Source of the DNA: Allomuricauda sp.
GTDB taxonomy: Bacteria > Bacteroidota > Bacteroidia > Flavobacteriales > Flavobacteriaceae
NCBI RefSeq assembly: GCF_028280385.1
Contig: NZ_JANQLX010000017.1
Span: 186,001-250,000 of the forward strand
Length of the DNA stretch: 64,000 nucleotides
Direction: 5' to 3'
Part shown: positions 35,500 through 45,691 of the stretch, piece by piece
Position numbering within the stretch: the stretch's first letter is position 1
Layout: each line of letters opens with the position of its first letter
The notes under the pieces: generated by a model
Told to the model about the DNA's origin: nothing
Databases searched by the model: none
What the model saw: the letters and a program-made list of their open reading frames with translations, nothing else
Made by a program: the position numbers and the translations under genes

Positions 35500-36258
35500 A
35501 TGGATAGAAAAATTGCATTGATTACTGGCGGCAGTCGCGGATTGGGAAGAGATATGGCTATTTGCCTTGCAAAACAAGGATTGGATATCATTATCACCTA
35601 TCACGCAAATCAAAAAGCTGCTCAGGAGACACTTACGGAAATTGAATCCCATTCCAGCAAGGGTATCGCCCTCCAGTTGGATGCTAGGAATACAAAGGCT
35701 TTTGGTGGTTTCAAACAGCGTTTGCAGGAGGAGCTTAAGACTACTTTGGGCTCAAATCAAATTGATTACCTCATCAACAATGCCGGTTTTGGTCATAATG
35801 CCACGATTTCGGAAACCACGGAGGAGCAATTTGACGACCTTATGAATGTACATTTCAAAGGAGTTTTCTTTCTTACCCAGAGCTTATTGGATGTGGTAGC
35901 GGATGGCGGGGGGATCGTCAATATTTCCAGTGGTCTTGCACGGTTCTCGTTTTCAGGGTATTCGGCCTACGCCACCATGAAAGGGGCCATCGAGGTGTTC
36001 ACCAGATATTTGGCCAAGGAACTTGGGGCCAGAAACATACGGGCCAATACGGTAGCTCCCGGCGCCATCAATACCGATTTTAACAAGGAGCGCTTTGAGA
36101 GTATGCCTCAAGTTGTGGAGTATATTGCCGGTCAAACCGCTCTAGGTCGCGTTGGCGAAAGTGATGATATCGGAAGTGTGGTGGCATTTCTATGCTCTGA
36201 TGCTGCCAAATGGATCAGCGGACAGCGGATTGAGGCCTCCGGGGGCATGTACATTTAA
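35500..36258 (+). CDS. SDR-family oxidoreductase
   Basis: ALITGGSRGLGRDMA; NNAGFGHNA; YSAYATMKGAIEVFTRYLAKELGARNIRANTVAPGAINTDF. Confidence 0.95.
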   Translation: MDRKIALITGGSRGLGRDMAICLAKQGLDIIITYHANQKAAQETLTEIESHSSKGIALQLDARNTKAFGGFKQRLQEELKTTLGSNQIDYLINNAGFGHNATISETTEEQFDDLMNVHFKGVFFLTQSLLDVVADGGGIVNISSGLARFSFSGYSAYATMKGAIEVFTRYLAKELGARNIRANTVAPGAINTDFNKERFESMPQVVEYIAGQTALGRVGESDDIGSVVAFLCSDAAKWISGQRIEASGGMYI

Positions 36259-36419
36259 ATCTTGGAACGGAAATCGCCCCAAGTGGGCGTTTCCAATTTC
36301 CATAATACGAAAGGTGCTATTAACAATTCAAGGTTAAAAACTGTTTAAAATCAACGCGAAAAAGACTTGGAAAACATGTAAATTTGCATTTTCTCAAACC
36401 GCTCAATCGATACGTTGAT

Positions 36420-39400
36420 ATGATTCATTTCTTTGGGGACGAGGCAACTAAGGTTTTTGCCATCCAGACTGCACAAGAAATTGCACCAAAAGACATAGAA
36501 AAACTTATATGGTTGTTTGGCAACCAACCCAAAATAAACGCGGCGTCTCTTGACGCCTTTTTTATTGGACCACGTGCCGCCATGATTACTCCATGGAGCA
36601 CCAATGCCACCGAAATAACCCAAAATATGGGCATTGCCGGAGTTATCCGGATTGAAGAGTTTCGTGCGGTTCCCGAAGCATTTAAGGATTATGATCCCAT
36701 GCTATTCCAAAAGTATCAAGGCCTGGACCAGGATATTTTTACCATCAACATCACCCCTGAACCCATTTTGGAGATTGACGATATAGCTTCCTATAACCAA
36801 CAAGAGGGCTTGGCATTGAGTGAGGAGGAAGTGCTGTACTTGGACCAACTATCGGATAAATTGGGGAGAAAACTAACGGATTCTGAGGTATTTGGGTTTA
36901 GCCAGGTCAATTCGGAGCATTGTCGACATAAAATCTTTAATGGGACTTTTGTAATAGACGGAGAAGAGCAACCCACATCCCTCTTCAAACTAATCAAAAA
37001 AACATCGGAAAAAAATCCCAATGGGATCATTTCGGCCTATAAAGATAATGTGGCCTTCATTAAGGGGCCCAAAGCAACACAATTTGCGCCTAAAACTGCC
37101 GATCAACCTGATTTTTATGAAGAGAAAGAATTTGATTCTGTATTATCCCTAAAAGCAGAAACACATAATTTTCCCACCACCGTGGAACCATTCAATGGTG
37201 CGGCAACGGGCTCTGGCGGGGAAATCCGGGATCGACTGGCCGGGGGAAAGGGATCATTGCCACTTGCAGGGACTGCGGTCTATATGACTTCCTATTCAAG
37301 ATTGGAAGAAAACAGGCCATGGGAAAATGGCATGGAGGAACGGGACTGGCTTTATCAGACCCCAATGGATATCTTGATCAAAGCGTCCAATGGCGCATCC
37401 GATTTTGGAAATAAATTTGGACAACCTTTGATTGCAGGTTCCGTGCTCACCTTTGAACATGAGGAAGAAGCCCGAAAACTTGGTTTTGACAAAGTGATCA
37501 TGCTCGCTGGGGGCATCGGTTATGGCAAAAAAGAACAAGCCTTGAAGGATACTCCAAAAAAGGAAGACAGAATAGTCATTCTAGGTGGGGATAACTATCG
37601 CATAGGAATGGGTGGTGCCGCAGTTTCAAGCGCCGATACAGGAGAATTTAGTTCAGCAATAGAGTTAAATGCAGTGCAGCGCTCCAACCCAGAAATGCAA
37701 AAACGGGCCTCCAACGCTATCCGCGGACTAGTGGAAAGCCACGACAATCCCATTGTCTCCATCCACGATCACGGAGCAGGAGGGCACCTTAATTGTCTCT
37801 CAGAGTTGGTGGAAGAAACCGGCGGGGTAATCAATACGGACAAACTTCCCGTGGGCGACCCAACCCTGTCCGCCAAGGAACTGATTGGAAACGAGTCCCA
37901 AGAACGTATGGGCCTTGTCATGGGCAAAAAAGATATGGGTCTGTTGGATCGTATAGCAGCACGGGAACGCTCACCCATGTATGATGTAGGTGAAGTAACC
38001 GGCAACCACAAGTTCACGTTTGCCTCTGAAAAAACTGGTGACAAGCCCATGGATCTAGATTTGTCCGATATGTTCGGGAGTTCTCCCAAAACCATAATGG
38101 ATGACGTTAGCATTGAACGTAATTATCCGCCACTCACCTACTCCCTAGAACATTTTCACGAGTATTTGGAGCGTTTGCTGCAACTGGAGGCAGTAGCCTG
38201 CAAAGACTGGTTGACCAACAAAGTGGATCGCTGCGTAGGAGGTCGCGTGGCTAAACAGCAATGCACCGGCCCACTTCAATTGCCATTGAACAATTGTGGG
38301 GTCATGGCCTTGGATTTTAAAGGTAAGGAAGGTGTTGCCACCAGCATTGGCCACTCCCCTATTTCTGGTTTGGTTGACCCTATTGCAGGAAGTAGAAACA
38401 GCATAGCAGAAGCTTTGACCAATTTGGTCTGGGCACCTTTAAAGAATGGATTACAATCCGTTTCCTTATCCGCCAACTGGATGTGGCCCTGTAAAAATGA
38501 AGGCGAAGATGCCCGTTTATATGAGGCTGTTAAGGCAGTTTCCGATTTTTCCATCGCCTTGGGCATCAATGTTCCCACAGGTAAGGATTCGCTTTCCATG
38601 AAGCAAAAATATAAGGATGGTGACGTACTTTCTCCAGGAACGGTCATTATATCAGCGGCAGCCCACTGTGATGAAATCACTAAAATAGTGGAACCGGTAC
38701 TGCAAAAAAGTGGTGGGAGCATTTATTATATAAACCTTTCCAAAGACAGTCATAAATTGGGAGGGTCGTCATTTGCCCAAATCCTGAATGCAGTAGGAAA
38801 TGAAGCCCCAACTGTTTCTGATGCGGCTTATCTTAAAACAACATTCAACACGCTGCAAGAACTGATCAAAAATGATAAGATTGCCGCTGGACATGACGTT
38901 GGTTCCGGGGGCTTGATCACCACTTTGTTGGAAACGTGCTTTGCGGATAAGCATTTAGGCGCCCAATTGGATTTGTCCAGTATTGGCGAAGAAGATACTA
39001 TCAAATTACTGTTTTCTGAAAATGTTGGACTGGTGGTCCAGTCTCAGGATGACACTATTGAAACCGTTTTTCAACAAGCCGGCATAGCTGCCCAAAAGAT
39101 AGGTCATGTGGTGGATGGAGATACCTTGACCCTAAAAAACCATGGTATCGAAATAGGACTCAACATTCCTTCCTTGCGCGATACCTGGTATAAGACTTCT
39201 TACTTGTTGGACGATAAGCAAACCGCCAATAATCTGGCCAAGGAGCGTTTCGATAATTATAAGAATCAACCTTTGGAATTCAAGTTTCCCGCGAATGCGA
39301 TTTCAACAGCGCCGTTGAGAACAGAAGGGAAGGGGAAGCCGAAGGCTGCGATCCTAAGAGAGAAAGGCAGTAACTCTGAACGGGAAATGGCCAACGCCAT

Positions 39401-40088
39401 GTACCTGGCAGGGTTTGATGTGAAGGATGTGCATATGACAGACCTCATTTCAGGCAGGGAAACCTTGGAGGATATCCAGTTTATTGGTGCCGTTGGAGGC
39501 TTTTCCAATTCGGATGTTTTGGGCAGTGCCAAGGGTTGGGCAGGTGCCATCAAATACAATGAAAAGGCCAATAAGGTCATCAAGGATTTCTTTGCTAGAC
39601 CAGATACGTTGTCCATTGGTATTTGTAATGGTTGCCAATTGTTTATGGAACTGGATTTGATCAATCCTGATCACGATACCCACGGCAGGCTTACCTATAA
39701 TGATTCCGGCAAGCACGAAAGCAGCTTTACTTCTGTGAAAATCCAGAAGAATAACTCTGTCATGTTGGGTTCTATGGCCGGCACCACCTTGGGTGTTTGG
39801 ATTTCCCACGGAGAAGGAAAATTTAGCCTCCCCCATTCGGAAGACCAATATGATATTGTTGCCAAATATGGGTACGAGGGGTATCCGGCCAATCCCAATG
39901 GTAGCGATTTCAACACGGCCATGTTATGCGATAAAACGGGTAGGCATTTGGTTACCATGCCCCATATTGAACGGTCCATTTTCCCATGGAACTGGGCTCA
40001 CTATCCAAAGGATAGAAATGATTTGGTATCACCATGGTTGCAAGCCTTTATCAATGCTAAGGAATGGGTGGAGGAAAACGGACGTTAG
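36420..40088 (+). CDS. purL: Phosphoribosylformylglycinamidine synthase, single-chain
   Basis: FGAM synthase: EVFGFSQVNSEHCRHKIFNG, AETHNFPTTVEPFNGAATGSGGEIRDR, C-terminal glutaminase with SIGICNGCQLFMEL and GVWISHGEGKF. Confidence 0.97.
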   Translation: MIHFFGDEATKVFAIQTAQEIAPKDIEKLIWLFGNQPKINAASLDAFFIGPRAAMITPWSTNATEITQNMGIAGVIRIEEFRAVPEAFKDYDPMLFQKYQGLDQDIFTINITPEPILEIDDIASYNQQEGLALSEEEVLYLDQLSDKLGRKLTDSEVFGFSQVNSEHCRHKIFNGTFVIDGEEQPTSLFKLIKKTSEKNPNGIISAYKDNVAFIKGPKATQFAPKTADQPDFYEEKEFDSVLSLKAETHNFPTTVEPFNGAATGSGGEIRDRLAGGKGSLPLAGTAVYMTSYSRLEENRPWENGMEERDWLYQTPMDILIKASNGASDFGNKFGQPLIAGSVLTFEHEEEARKLGFDKVIMLAGGIGYGKKEQALKDTPKKEDRIVILGGDNYRIGMGGAAVSSADTGEFSSAIELNAVQRSNPEMQKRASNAIRGLVESHDNPIVSIHDHGAGGHLNCLSELVEETGGVINTDKLPVGDPTLSAKELIGNESQERMGLVMGKKDMGLLDRIAARERSPMYDVGEVTGNHKFTFASEKTGDKPMDLDLSDMFGSSPKTIMDDVSIERNYPPLTYSLEHFHEYLERLLQLEAVACKDWLTNKVDRCVGGRVAKQQCTGPLQLPLNNCGVMALDFKGKEGVATSIGHSPISGLVDPIAGSRNSIAEALTNLVWAPLKNGLQSVSLSANWMWPCKNEGEDARLYEAVKAVSDFSIALGINVPTGKDSLSMKQKYKDGDVLSPGTVIISAAAHCDEITKIVEPVLQKSGGSIYYINLSKDSHKLGGSSFAQILNAVGNEAPTVSDAAYLKTTFNTLQELIKNDKIAAGHDVGSGGLITTLLETCFADKHLGAQLDLSSIGEEDTIKLLFSENVGLVVQSQDDTIETVFQQAGIAAQKIGHVVDGDTLTLKNHGIEIGLNIPSLRDTWYKTSYLLDDKQTANNLAKERFDNYKNQPLEFKFPANAISTAPLRTEGKGKPKAAILREKGSNSEREMANAMYLAGFDVKDVHMTDLISGRETLEDIQFIGAVGGFSNSDVLGSAKGWAGAIKYNEKANKVIKDFFARPDTLSIGICNGCQLFMELDLINPDHDTHGRLTYNDSGKHESSFTSVKIQKNNSVMLGSMAGTTLGVWISHGEGKFSLPHSEDQYDIVAKYGYEGYPANPNGSDFNTAMLCDKTGRHLVTMPHIERSIFPWNWAHYPKDRNDLVSPWLQAFINAKEWVEENGR

Positions 40089-40212
40089 ACGAGAGACTAT
40101 AGACCCAAGACATTGCACGTTAGACTTTAGACTTTAGACGAGAAACAATAGATTCAAGACTATAGACCCAAGACTTTGGACTTTAGACTTTGGACGAGAC
40201 TACAGACTACAA
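40081..40212 (+). repeat. Heptamer-period array B, overlapping the purL stop codon
   Basis: GACGTTA GACGAGA GACTATA GACCCAA GACATTG CACGTTA GACTTTA GACTTTA GACGAGA AACAATA GATTCAA GACTATA GACCCAA GACTTTG GACTTTA GACTTTG GACGAGA, then phase-shifted CTACA GACTACA. Confidence 0.93.
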
Positions 40213-40313
40213 AAGCGGTATTCGTAAAATTCACGCAAAACAGCTTACTTACTTAACCATAAGTAATTTGTTATTTTAGTGAAATTCCTGTAAAACGACT
40301 TAACAATCCAATT

Positions 40314-40775
40314 GTGTCAGTTATCATAAGACAAGCCACCATTAAAGATGTACCAGACATTGTTCAGCTATTGGCCAATGATAAATTGGGAAAACTTCGT
40401 GAAGATTTCAGGCTTCCTCTGCCACAAAAGTATTATGATGCTTTCCGCAATATCCAGAAGGACCCAAATCAAGAGTTGATGGTCCTAGAAAATGAAGAGA
40501 AAGTAATAATCGGGACCTTACAGCTCAGTTTTATCCAGTATTTAACTTATCAAGGTGGCATCCGTGCCCAAATTGAGGCTGTTCGCGTCCATGAGGATTA
40601 TCGAAACCAGGGTTTGGGCAAAAAATTGTTCCGGTGGGCCATAGAACGGGCCGAGACCAGAAATGCCCATGTTGTTCAACTCACTACTGATAAACAACGT
40701 CCTGATGCATTGGCGTTTTATCAATCGCTGGGGTTCAAAGCCTCCCATGATGGCATGAAATTGCATCTTCAATAA
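40314..40775 (+). CDS. GNAT-family N-acetyltransferase
   Basis: VRVHEDYRNQGLGKKLFRWAIERAETRNAHVVQLTTDKQRPDALAFYQSLGF. Confidence 0.93.
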   Translation: MSVIIRQATIKDVPDIVQLLANDKLGKLREDFRLPLPQKYYDAFRNIQKDPNQELMVLENEEKVIIGTLQLSFIQYLTYQGGIRAQIEAVRVHEDYRNQGLGKKLFRWAIERAETRNAHVVQLTTDKQRPDALAFYQSLGFKASHDGMKLHLQ

Positions 40776-40931
40776 TACCATTTTGACTGCAGCGGTAACT
40801 TCCTGATTGCCAACCCAACCTACGAGAGCCAGAATTGCGAATCCATCAATCCTAGCATCGAATTATCTAGATATCCATTTTAAATTCCCACATCCTTTCC
40901 CTATTTTGCAATTACTTTACAGAAACTTACT

Positions 40932-42701
40932 ATGCAAACAGTTACCAGATTATTTGATTTTCCATATTTCCAATTGGAAAAATTCCCCCTTGAGAAATCG
41001 CTGGTCACCAAGAAAGATGGCAGATGGATACCCACCTCTACCCAAAGCTATCTGGACCAAGCCAATGCCATTAGCCGTGGACTACTCCGAATGGGAGTCC
41101 AGCCAGACGACAAGATTGCCATTATCTCCATGACCAATAGAACGGAATGGAATATTATGGATATTGGCGTGTTGCAACTGGGTGCCCAAACGGTACCTAT
41201 CTATCCTACCATTTCAGAAGAGGACTATCAATATGTTTTGAACCATTCCGAGGCCAAATACTGTTTTGTGTCCTGTGAGGAGGTACTGCAAAAAGTATTG
41301 TCCATTAGCGGAAATCTAAAAAACCTAAAGGACGTGTATTCCTTTGATCAGTTGGACAATTGCAACCATTGGTCGCAGGTTTTGGAAAAAGGGAAGGATA
41401 CCTCCAATCAAGAGGAAGTGGAAAAAAGAAAGGAAGCTGTAAACGCCGGGGATTTGGCCACGCTGATATACACCTCTGGAACCACTGGAAGGCCTAAGGG
41501 CGTCATGCTATCCCATGATAATATTGTGTCAAATGTACTCAGTAGTCAACCACGTGTACCCTTCCAAACGGGAGGAATAGCCCTAAGCTTTTTACCGGTT
41601 TGCCACATTTTTGAGCGAATGATCCTCTATCTGTATTGCTACTGTGGAATAGAGATTCATTTTGCAGAAGGTTTGGATAAAATCAGTGATAATGTCAAAG
41701 AGGTCAAACCGGATGTAATGACGGTTGTGCCGCGACTTTTGGAAAAGGTCTACGATGCCATCATTGCCAAGGGCACCGCTTTGACAGGGGTAAAGAAAAA
41801 ATTGTTTTTCTGGGCTGTGGAACTGGGATTAAAATATGAACCATATGGCCAAAACGGCTGGTGGTACGAGAAAAAATTGGGAGTGGCCCGAAAACTTATT
41901 TTCAGCAAATGGCAAGAGGCATTGGGAGGTAATTTGAGCACCATGGTTTCTGGAAGTGCGGCATTACAGGCAAGATTGGCCAGGGTTTTTGCCGCAGCTG
42001 GCATGCCCGTAATGGAAGGTTATGGACTCACAGAAACCTCCCCGGTAATTTCGGTGAACGATGAAAGAAATCGCGGTTGGAAAATAGGATCCGTGGGTAA
42101 AATAATTGATGGTGTGGAAGTGAAAATTGCTGATGATGGCGAAATCCTTTGCAAAGGCCCCAATGTGATGATGGGCTATTACAAAGATCCAGATAAAACG
42201 GCCGAGGTTTTAAAAGATGGATATTTCCATACTGGGGATATAGGTGAAATAGATGCTGAAGGCTTCCTTCGTATCACCGATAGGAAAAAGGAAATGTTCA
42301 AGACTTCTGGGGGTAAGTATGTGGCCCCGCAATTATTGGAGAACCGCTTTAAGCAATCCCGTTTTATTGAACAGATCATGGTTGTGGGCGAAGGTGAAAA
42401 AATGCCGGCAGCACTGATTCAACCCAATTTTGAGTTCCTGCACGAATGGGCCAAACGGCATGAGATCACAATCGGAGCCAATTCCGATATTACCGTAAAC
42501 GAGAAGGTAATCGCCCGATTCCAGGAAGAAGTGGATCTGGCCAATGAGGATTTTGCCAAATGGGAAAAGGTGAAACAGTTCAGGTTAACGCCCGATGTAT
42601 GGAGTATAGACGATGGGCACTTGACCCCCACCATGAAACTCCGCCGAAAGATTGTAAAGGAGAAGTATATTAATCTCTATAATAGTATTTATGGGCATTA
42701 A
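40932..42701 (+). CDS. Long-chain fatty acid--CoA ligase (AMP-binding)
   Basis: LATLIYTSGTTGRPKGVMLSHDN; GYGLTETSPVIS; YFHTGDIGEIDAEGFLRITDRKKEMFKTSGGKYVAPQ. Confidence 0.95.
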   Translation: MQTVTRLFDFPYFQLEKFPLEKSLVTKKDGRWIPTSTQSYLDQANAISRGLLRMGVQPDDKIAIISMTNRTEWNIMDIGVLQLGAQTVPIYPTISEEDYQYVLNHSEAKYCFVSCEEVLQKVLSISGNLKNLKDVYSFDQLDNCNHWSQVLEKGKDTSNQEEVEKRKEAVNAGDLATLIYTSGTTGRPKGVMLSHDNIVSNVLSSQPRVPFQTGGIALSFLPVCHIFERMILYLYCYCGIEIHFAEGLDKISDNVKEVKPDVMTVVPRLLEKVYDAIIAKGTALTGVKKKLFFWAVELGLKYEPYGQNGWWYEKKLGVARKLIFSKWQEALGGNLSTMVSGSAALQARLARVFAAAGMPVMEGYGLTETSPVISVNDERNRGWKIGSVGKIIDGVEVKIADDGEILCKGPNVMMGYYKDPDKTAEVLKDGYFHTGDIGEIDAEGFLRITDRKKEMFKTSGGKYVAPQLLENRFKQSRFIEQIMVVGEGEKMPAALIQPNFEFLHEWAKRHEITIGANSDITVNEKVIARFQEEVDLANEDFAKWEKVKQFRLTPDVWSIDDGHLTPTMKLRRKIVKEKYINLYNSIYGH

Positions 42702-42730
42702 ATTAAGCTAAATACCTACAAACAAAATTG

Positions 42731-42754
42731 GCCCGGGATTCATCGGGCTTTTTT
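42731..42754 (+). terminator. Rho-independent terminator
   Basis: GCCCGGGATTCATCGGGCTTTTTT. Confidence 0.8.
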
Positions 42755-42769
42755 GTTTTCCTATTTTTC

Positions 42770-42807
42770 AATTTATTATGCATGCATAATAAATTTTTGT
42801 ATATTTG
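42770..42807 (+). promoter_or_regulatory. 26-bp perfect palindrome (probable MarR operator) plus TATATTTG -7 element
   Basis: AATTTATTATGCATGCATAATAAATT (42770-42795), then TATATTTG (42800-42807), 20 nt before the ATG at 42827. Confidence 0.75.
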
Positions 42808-42826
42808 GCTACACCAATCCTGTTCT

Positions 42827-43273
42827 ATGAAAGATTTGACCATAGATTATGCTTTGAGGGCCACATGGCAGGCAGTAAGCAAAATGTACAATGAAGAGGC
42901 AAAAAATTACGGACTTACCATGGCCATCGGTTTCACCCTTTTGAGCATTGATCCCAAAAAAGGTACCCCCAGCACGGCATTAGGCCCTAAAATGGGCATG
43001 GAGGCCACAAGTCTTTCCAGAATTCTGAAGAACATCGAGGAAAGGGGTTATATCCAAAGAAAACCCAACCCAAAGGACGGAAGGGGCGTTTTGATTCACC
43101 TTACCGCATTGGGGCTTGAAAAAAGAAAGGATTCCAAGGATGTGGTACTCCGCTTCAACGATGTGGTCAAAGAGCATGTCTCAGAATCGGATTTGGCCAG
43201 TTTTTTTAAAACCGCGGAGATCATCAATAAGCTGATCATCGACAAAAAAATATATGTTAAATCAACAAATTAA
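42827..43273 (+). CDS. MarR-family transcriptional regulator
   Basis: MKDLTIDYALRATWQAVSKMYNEEAKNYGLTMAIGFTLLSI…GMEATSLSRILKNIEERGYIQRKPNPKDGRGVLIHLT. Confidence 0.93.
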   Translation: MKDLTIDYALRATWQAVSKMYNEEAKNYGLTMAIGFTLLSIDPKKGTPSTALGPKMGMEATSLSRILKNIEERGYIQRKPNPKDGRGVLIHLTALGLEKRKDSKDVVLRFNDVVKEHVSESDLASFFKTAEIINKLIIDKKIYVKSTN

Positions 43274-43285
43274 CACCTACACTTA

Positions 43286-45691
43286 ATGAAAAGGCATATC
43301 AATAAAGTTGCCGTGATCGGCTCCGGCATCATGGGCAGTGGCATAGCTTGTCATTTTGCCAACATCGGGGTCGAAGTATTATTGTTGGACATTGTCCCCA
43401 GAGAACTGAATGAAAAGGAAAAGTCCAAAGGACTGGGCCTTGAAGACAAGGTGGTCCGTAACAGATTGGTAAACGATTCATTGGCGGCGGCCCTTAAATC
43501 AAAACCTTCCCCCATTTATCACAAAAAATTTGCATCGCGCATATCTACAGGAAATTTGGAAGATGACATTGCCAAGATAGGTGAAGTGGATTGGATCATT
43601 GAAGTGGTGGTGGAAAGGCTCGACATCAAAAAGCAGGTGTTTGAAAATCTGGACAAGCATCGCAAGCCAGGAACCCTGATTACTTCCAATACATCTGGAA
43701 TCCCCATTAAATTTATGAGCGAGGGAAGAAGTGACGATTTTCAGGCCCACTTCTGTGGCACCCACTTTTTCAATCCGGCGCGATACCTAAAACTGTTTGA
43801 AATCATACCTGGACCCAAAACTTCCCAAAAAGTATTGGATTTCTTGAACGGATATGGTGAGCAGTATCTGGGTAAGACCTCGGTTATTGCCAAGGACACC
43901 CCAGCCTTCATAGGTAACCGCATCGGAATTTTCAGTATTCAAAGTCTGTTCCACGCGGTGAAGGATTTGGGAATGACCGTGGAAGAAGTGGATAAACTTA
44001 CGGGACCGGTTATTGGCAGGCCCAAATCGGCCACCTTTAGAACTGTGGATGTAGTCGGATTGGACACTTTGGTGCATGTAGCAAACGGAATCCATGAGAA
44101 CTGCAAGGAAGATGAACGCTTGGAATTGTTCTCATTGCCAGACTTCACCAAGACCATGGTGGACAACAAATGGCTGGGCAGTAAATCGGGACAGGGATTC
44201 TATAAAAAAGTAAAGGACGACAAGGGCAAAAGTGAAATCCTCACCTTGGATTTGGATACCATGGACTATCGCTCCAAAAAGAGCGCCAAATTCGCTACCC
44301 TTGAACTCACCAAAACAATAGACAAGGTAGTGGACCGCTTTTCGGTGTTGACTGCCGGAAAGGACAAAGCTGGGGAATTTTACCGTAAGAGTTTTGGGGC
44401 GTTGTTCGCCTACGTATCCCATCGTATCCCTGAGATCACGGACGAACTCTATAAAATTGACGATGCCATGAAAGCCGGTTTTGGCTGGGAACATGGTCCC
44501 TTTCAAATTTGGGATGCCGTGGGCTTGGACAAAGGCCTGGAATTTGCCAAGACGGAAGGTTTGGAAGTGGCCTCATGGGTAAATGACATGAAGGAGGCTG
44601 GCATAACCTCCTTTTACTCCGTAAAGGATGGTGCCACCTATTTTTATGACATTCCCAAAAAATCTGTTGAGAAGGTTCCGGGACAGGATGCCTTTATCAT
44701 TCTGGACAACATTAGAAAATCCAAGGAAGTATTCAAGAACAGTGGGGTTGTAATAGAAGATTTGGGAGATGGTATTTTAAATATAGAATTCCAATCCAAA
44801 ATGAACACCATTGGAGGTGATGTGTTGGCCGGATTAAATAAGGCGGTGGATTTGGCCGAAAAGGACTTTCAGGGCTTAGTGGTCGGAAACCAAGCTGCCA
44901 ACTTTTCAGTAGGAGCCAATATTGGAATGATTTTTATGATGGCGGTGGAACAGGAGTACGATGAGCTCAATATGGCCATCAAGTATTTCCAGGATACCAT
45001 GATGCACATGCGATACTCCTCCATACCAACTATTTCTGCCCCACACGGAATGTGCCTGGGCGGAGGGTGTGAACTTTCTCTGCATGCTGATAAGGTTGTG
45101 GCCGCTGCGGAGACTTATATAGGACTGGTGGAGTTTGGAGTTGGCGTGATTCCCGGTGGTGGTGGTTCCAAGGAAATGGCCTTACGAGCCTCCGACACCT
45201 TCAGGAAGAATGATGTGGAACTGAATGTATTGCAAGAGTATTTCCTAACCATAGGTATGGCCAAAGTATCTACATCGGCCTATGAAGCTTACAATTTGGG
45301 CATCCTTCAAAAAGGAAAAGATGTAGTGGTGGTCAATAAGGACCGACAAATAGCCACTGCCAAAGCCCATGCAAAATTGATGGCCGAAGCCGGGTATACC
45401 AAACCGGTAAAACGTAAGGATGTTAAGGTACTTGGTAAGCAGGCGCTTGGTATGTTCCTGGTAGGGACCGATTCCATGGAGGCGGGTCATTATATTTCAG
45501 AACACGACAAAAAGATTGCTGATAAATTGGCCTATGTGATGGCAGGAGGGGATTTGTCTGAAGCCAGTTACGTTACCGAGCAATATTTATTGGATTTGGA
45601 ACGGGAAGCCTTTCTTTCCCTGTGTACTGAAAGAAAAACTTTGGAACGAATTCAGCATATGCTGAAGACCGGGAAACCCTTAAGAAATTGA
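43286..45691 (+). CDS. 3-hydroxyacyl-CoA dehydrogenase / enoyl-CoA hydratase
   Basis: VAVIGSGIMGSGIACHFANIGVEVLLLDI; HFFNPARYLKLFEIIPG; crotonase region GMCLGGGCELSLHADKVVAAAETYIGLVEFGVGVIPGGGGS. Confidence 0.95.
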   Translation: MKRHINKVAVIGSGIMGSGIACHFANIGVEVLLLDIVPRELNEKEKSKGLGLEDKVVRNRLVNDSLAAALKSKPSPIYHKKFASRISTGNLEDDIAKIGEVDWIIEVVVERLDIKKQVFENLDKHRKPGTLITSNTSGIPIKFMSEGRSDDFQAHFCGTHFFNPARYLKLFEIIPGPKTSQKVLDFLNGYGEQYLGKTSVIAKDTPAFIGNRIGIFSIQSLFHAVKDLGMTVEEVDKLTGPVIGRPKSATFRTVDVVGLDTLVHVANGIHENCKEDERLELFSLPDFTKTMVDNKWLGSKSGQGFYKKVKDDKGKSEILTLDLDTMDYRSKKSAKFATLELTKTIDKVVDRFSVLTAGKDKAGEFYRKSFGALFAYVSHRIPEITDELYKIDDAMKAGFGWEHGPFQIWDAVGLDKGLEFAKTEGLEVASWVNDMKEAGITSFYSVKDGATYFYDIPKKSVEKVPGQDAFIILDNIRKSKEVFKNSGVVIEDLGDGILNIEFQSKMNTIGGDVLAGLNKAVDLAEKDFQGLVVGNQAANFSVGANIGMIFMMAVEQEYDELNMAIKYFQDTMMHMRYSSIPTISAPHGMCLGGGCELSLHADKVVAAAETYIGLVEFGVGVIPGGGGSKEMALRASDTFRKNDVELNVLQEYFLTIGMAKVSTSAYEAYNLGILQKGKDVVVVNKDRQIATAKAHAKLMAEAGYTKPVKRKDVKVLGKQALGMFLVGTDSMEAGHYISEHDKKIADKLAYVMAGGDLSEASYVTEQYLLDLEREAFLSLCTERKTLERIQHMLKTGKPLRN

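Noticed and set aside
42728-42826. N-terminal extension of the MarR ORF
   Set aside because: Covers a terminator, the 26-bp palindrome and the -7 element; ATG 42827 matches the family start.
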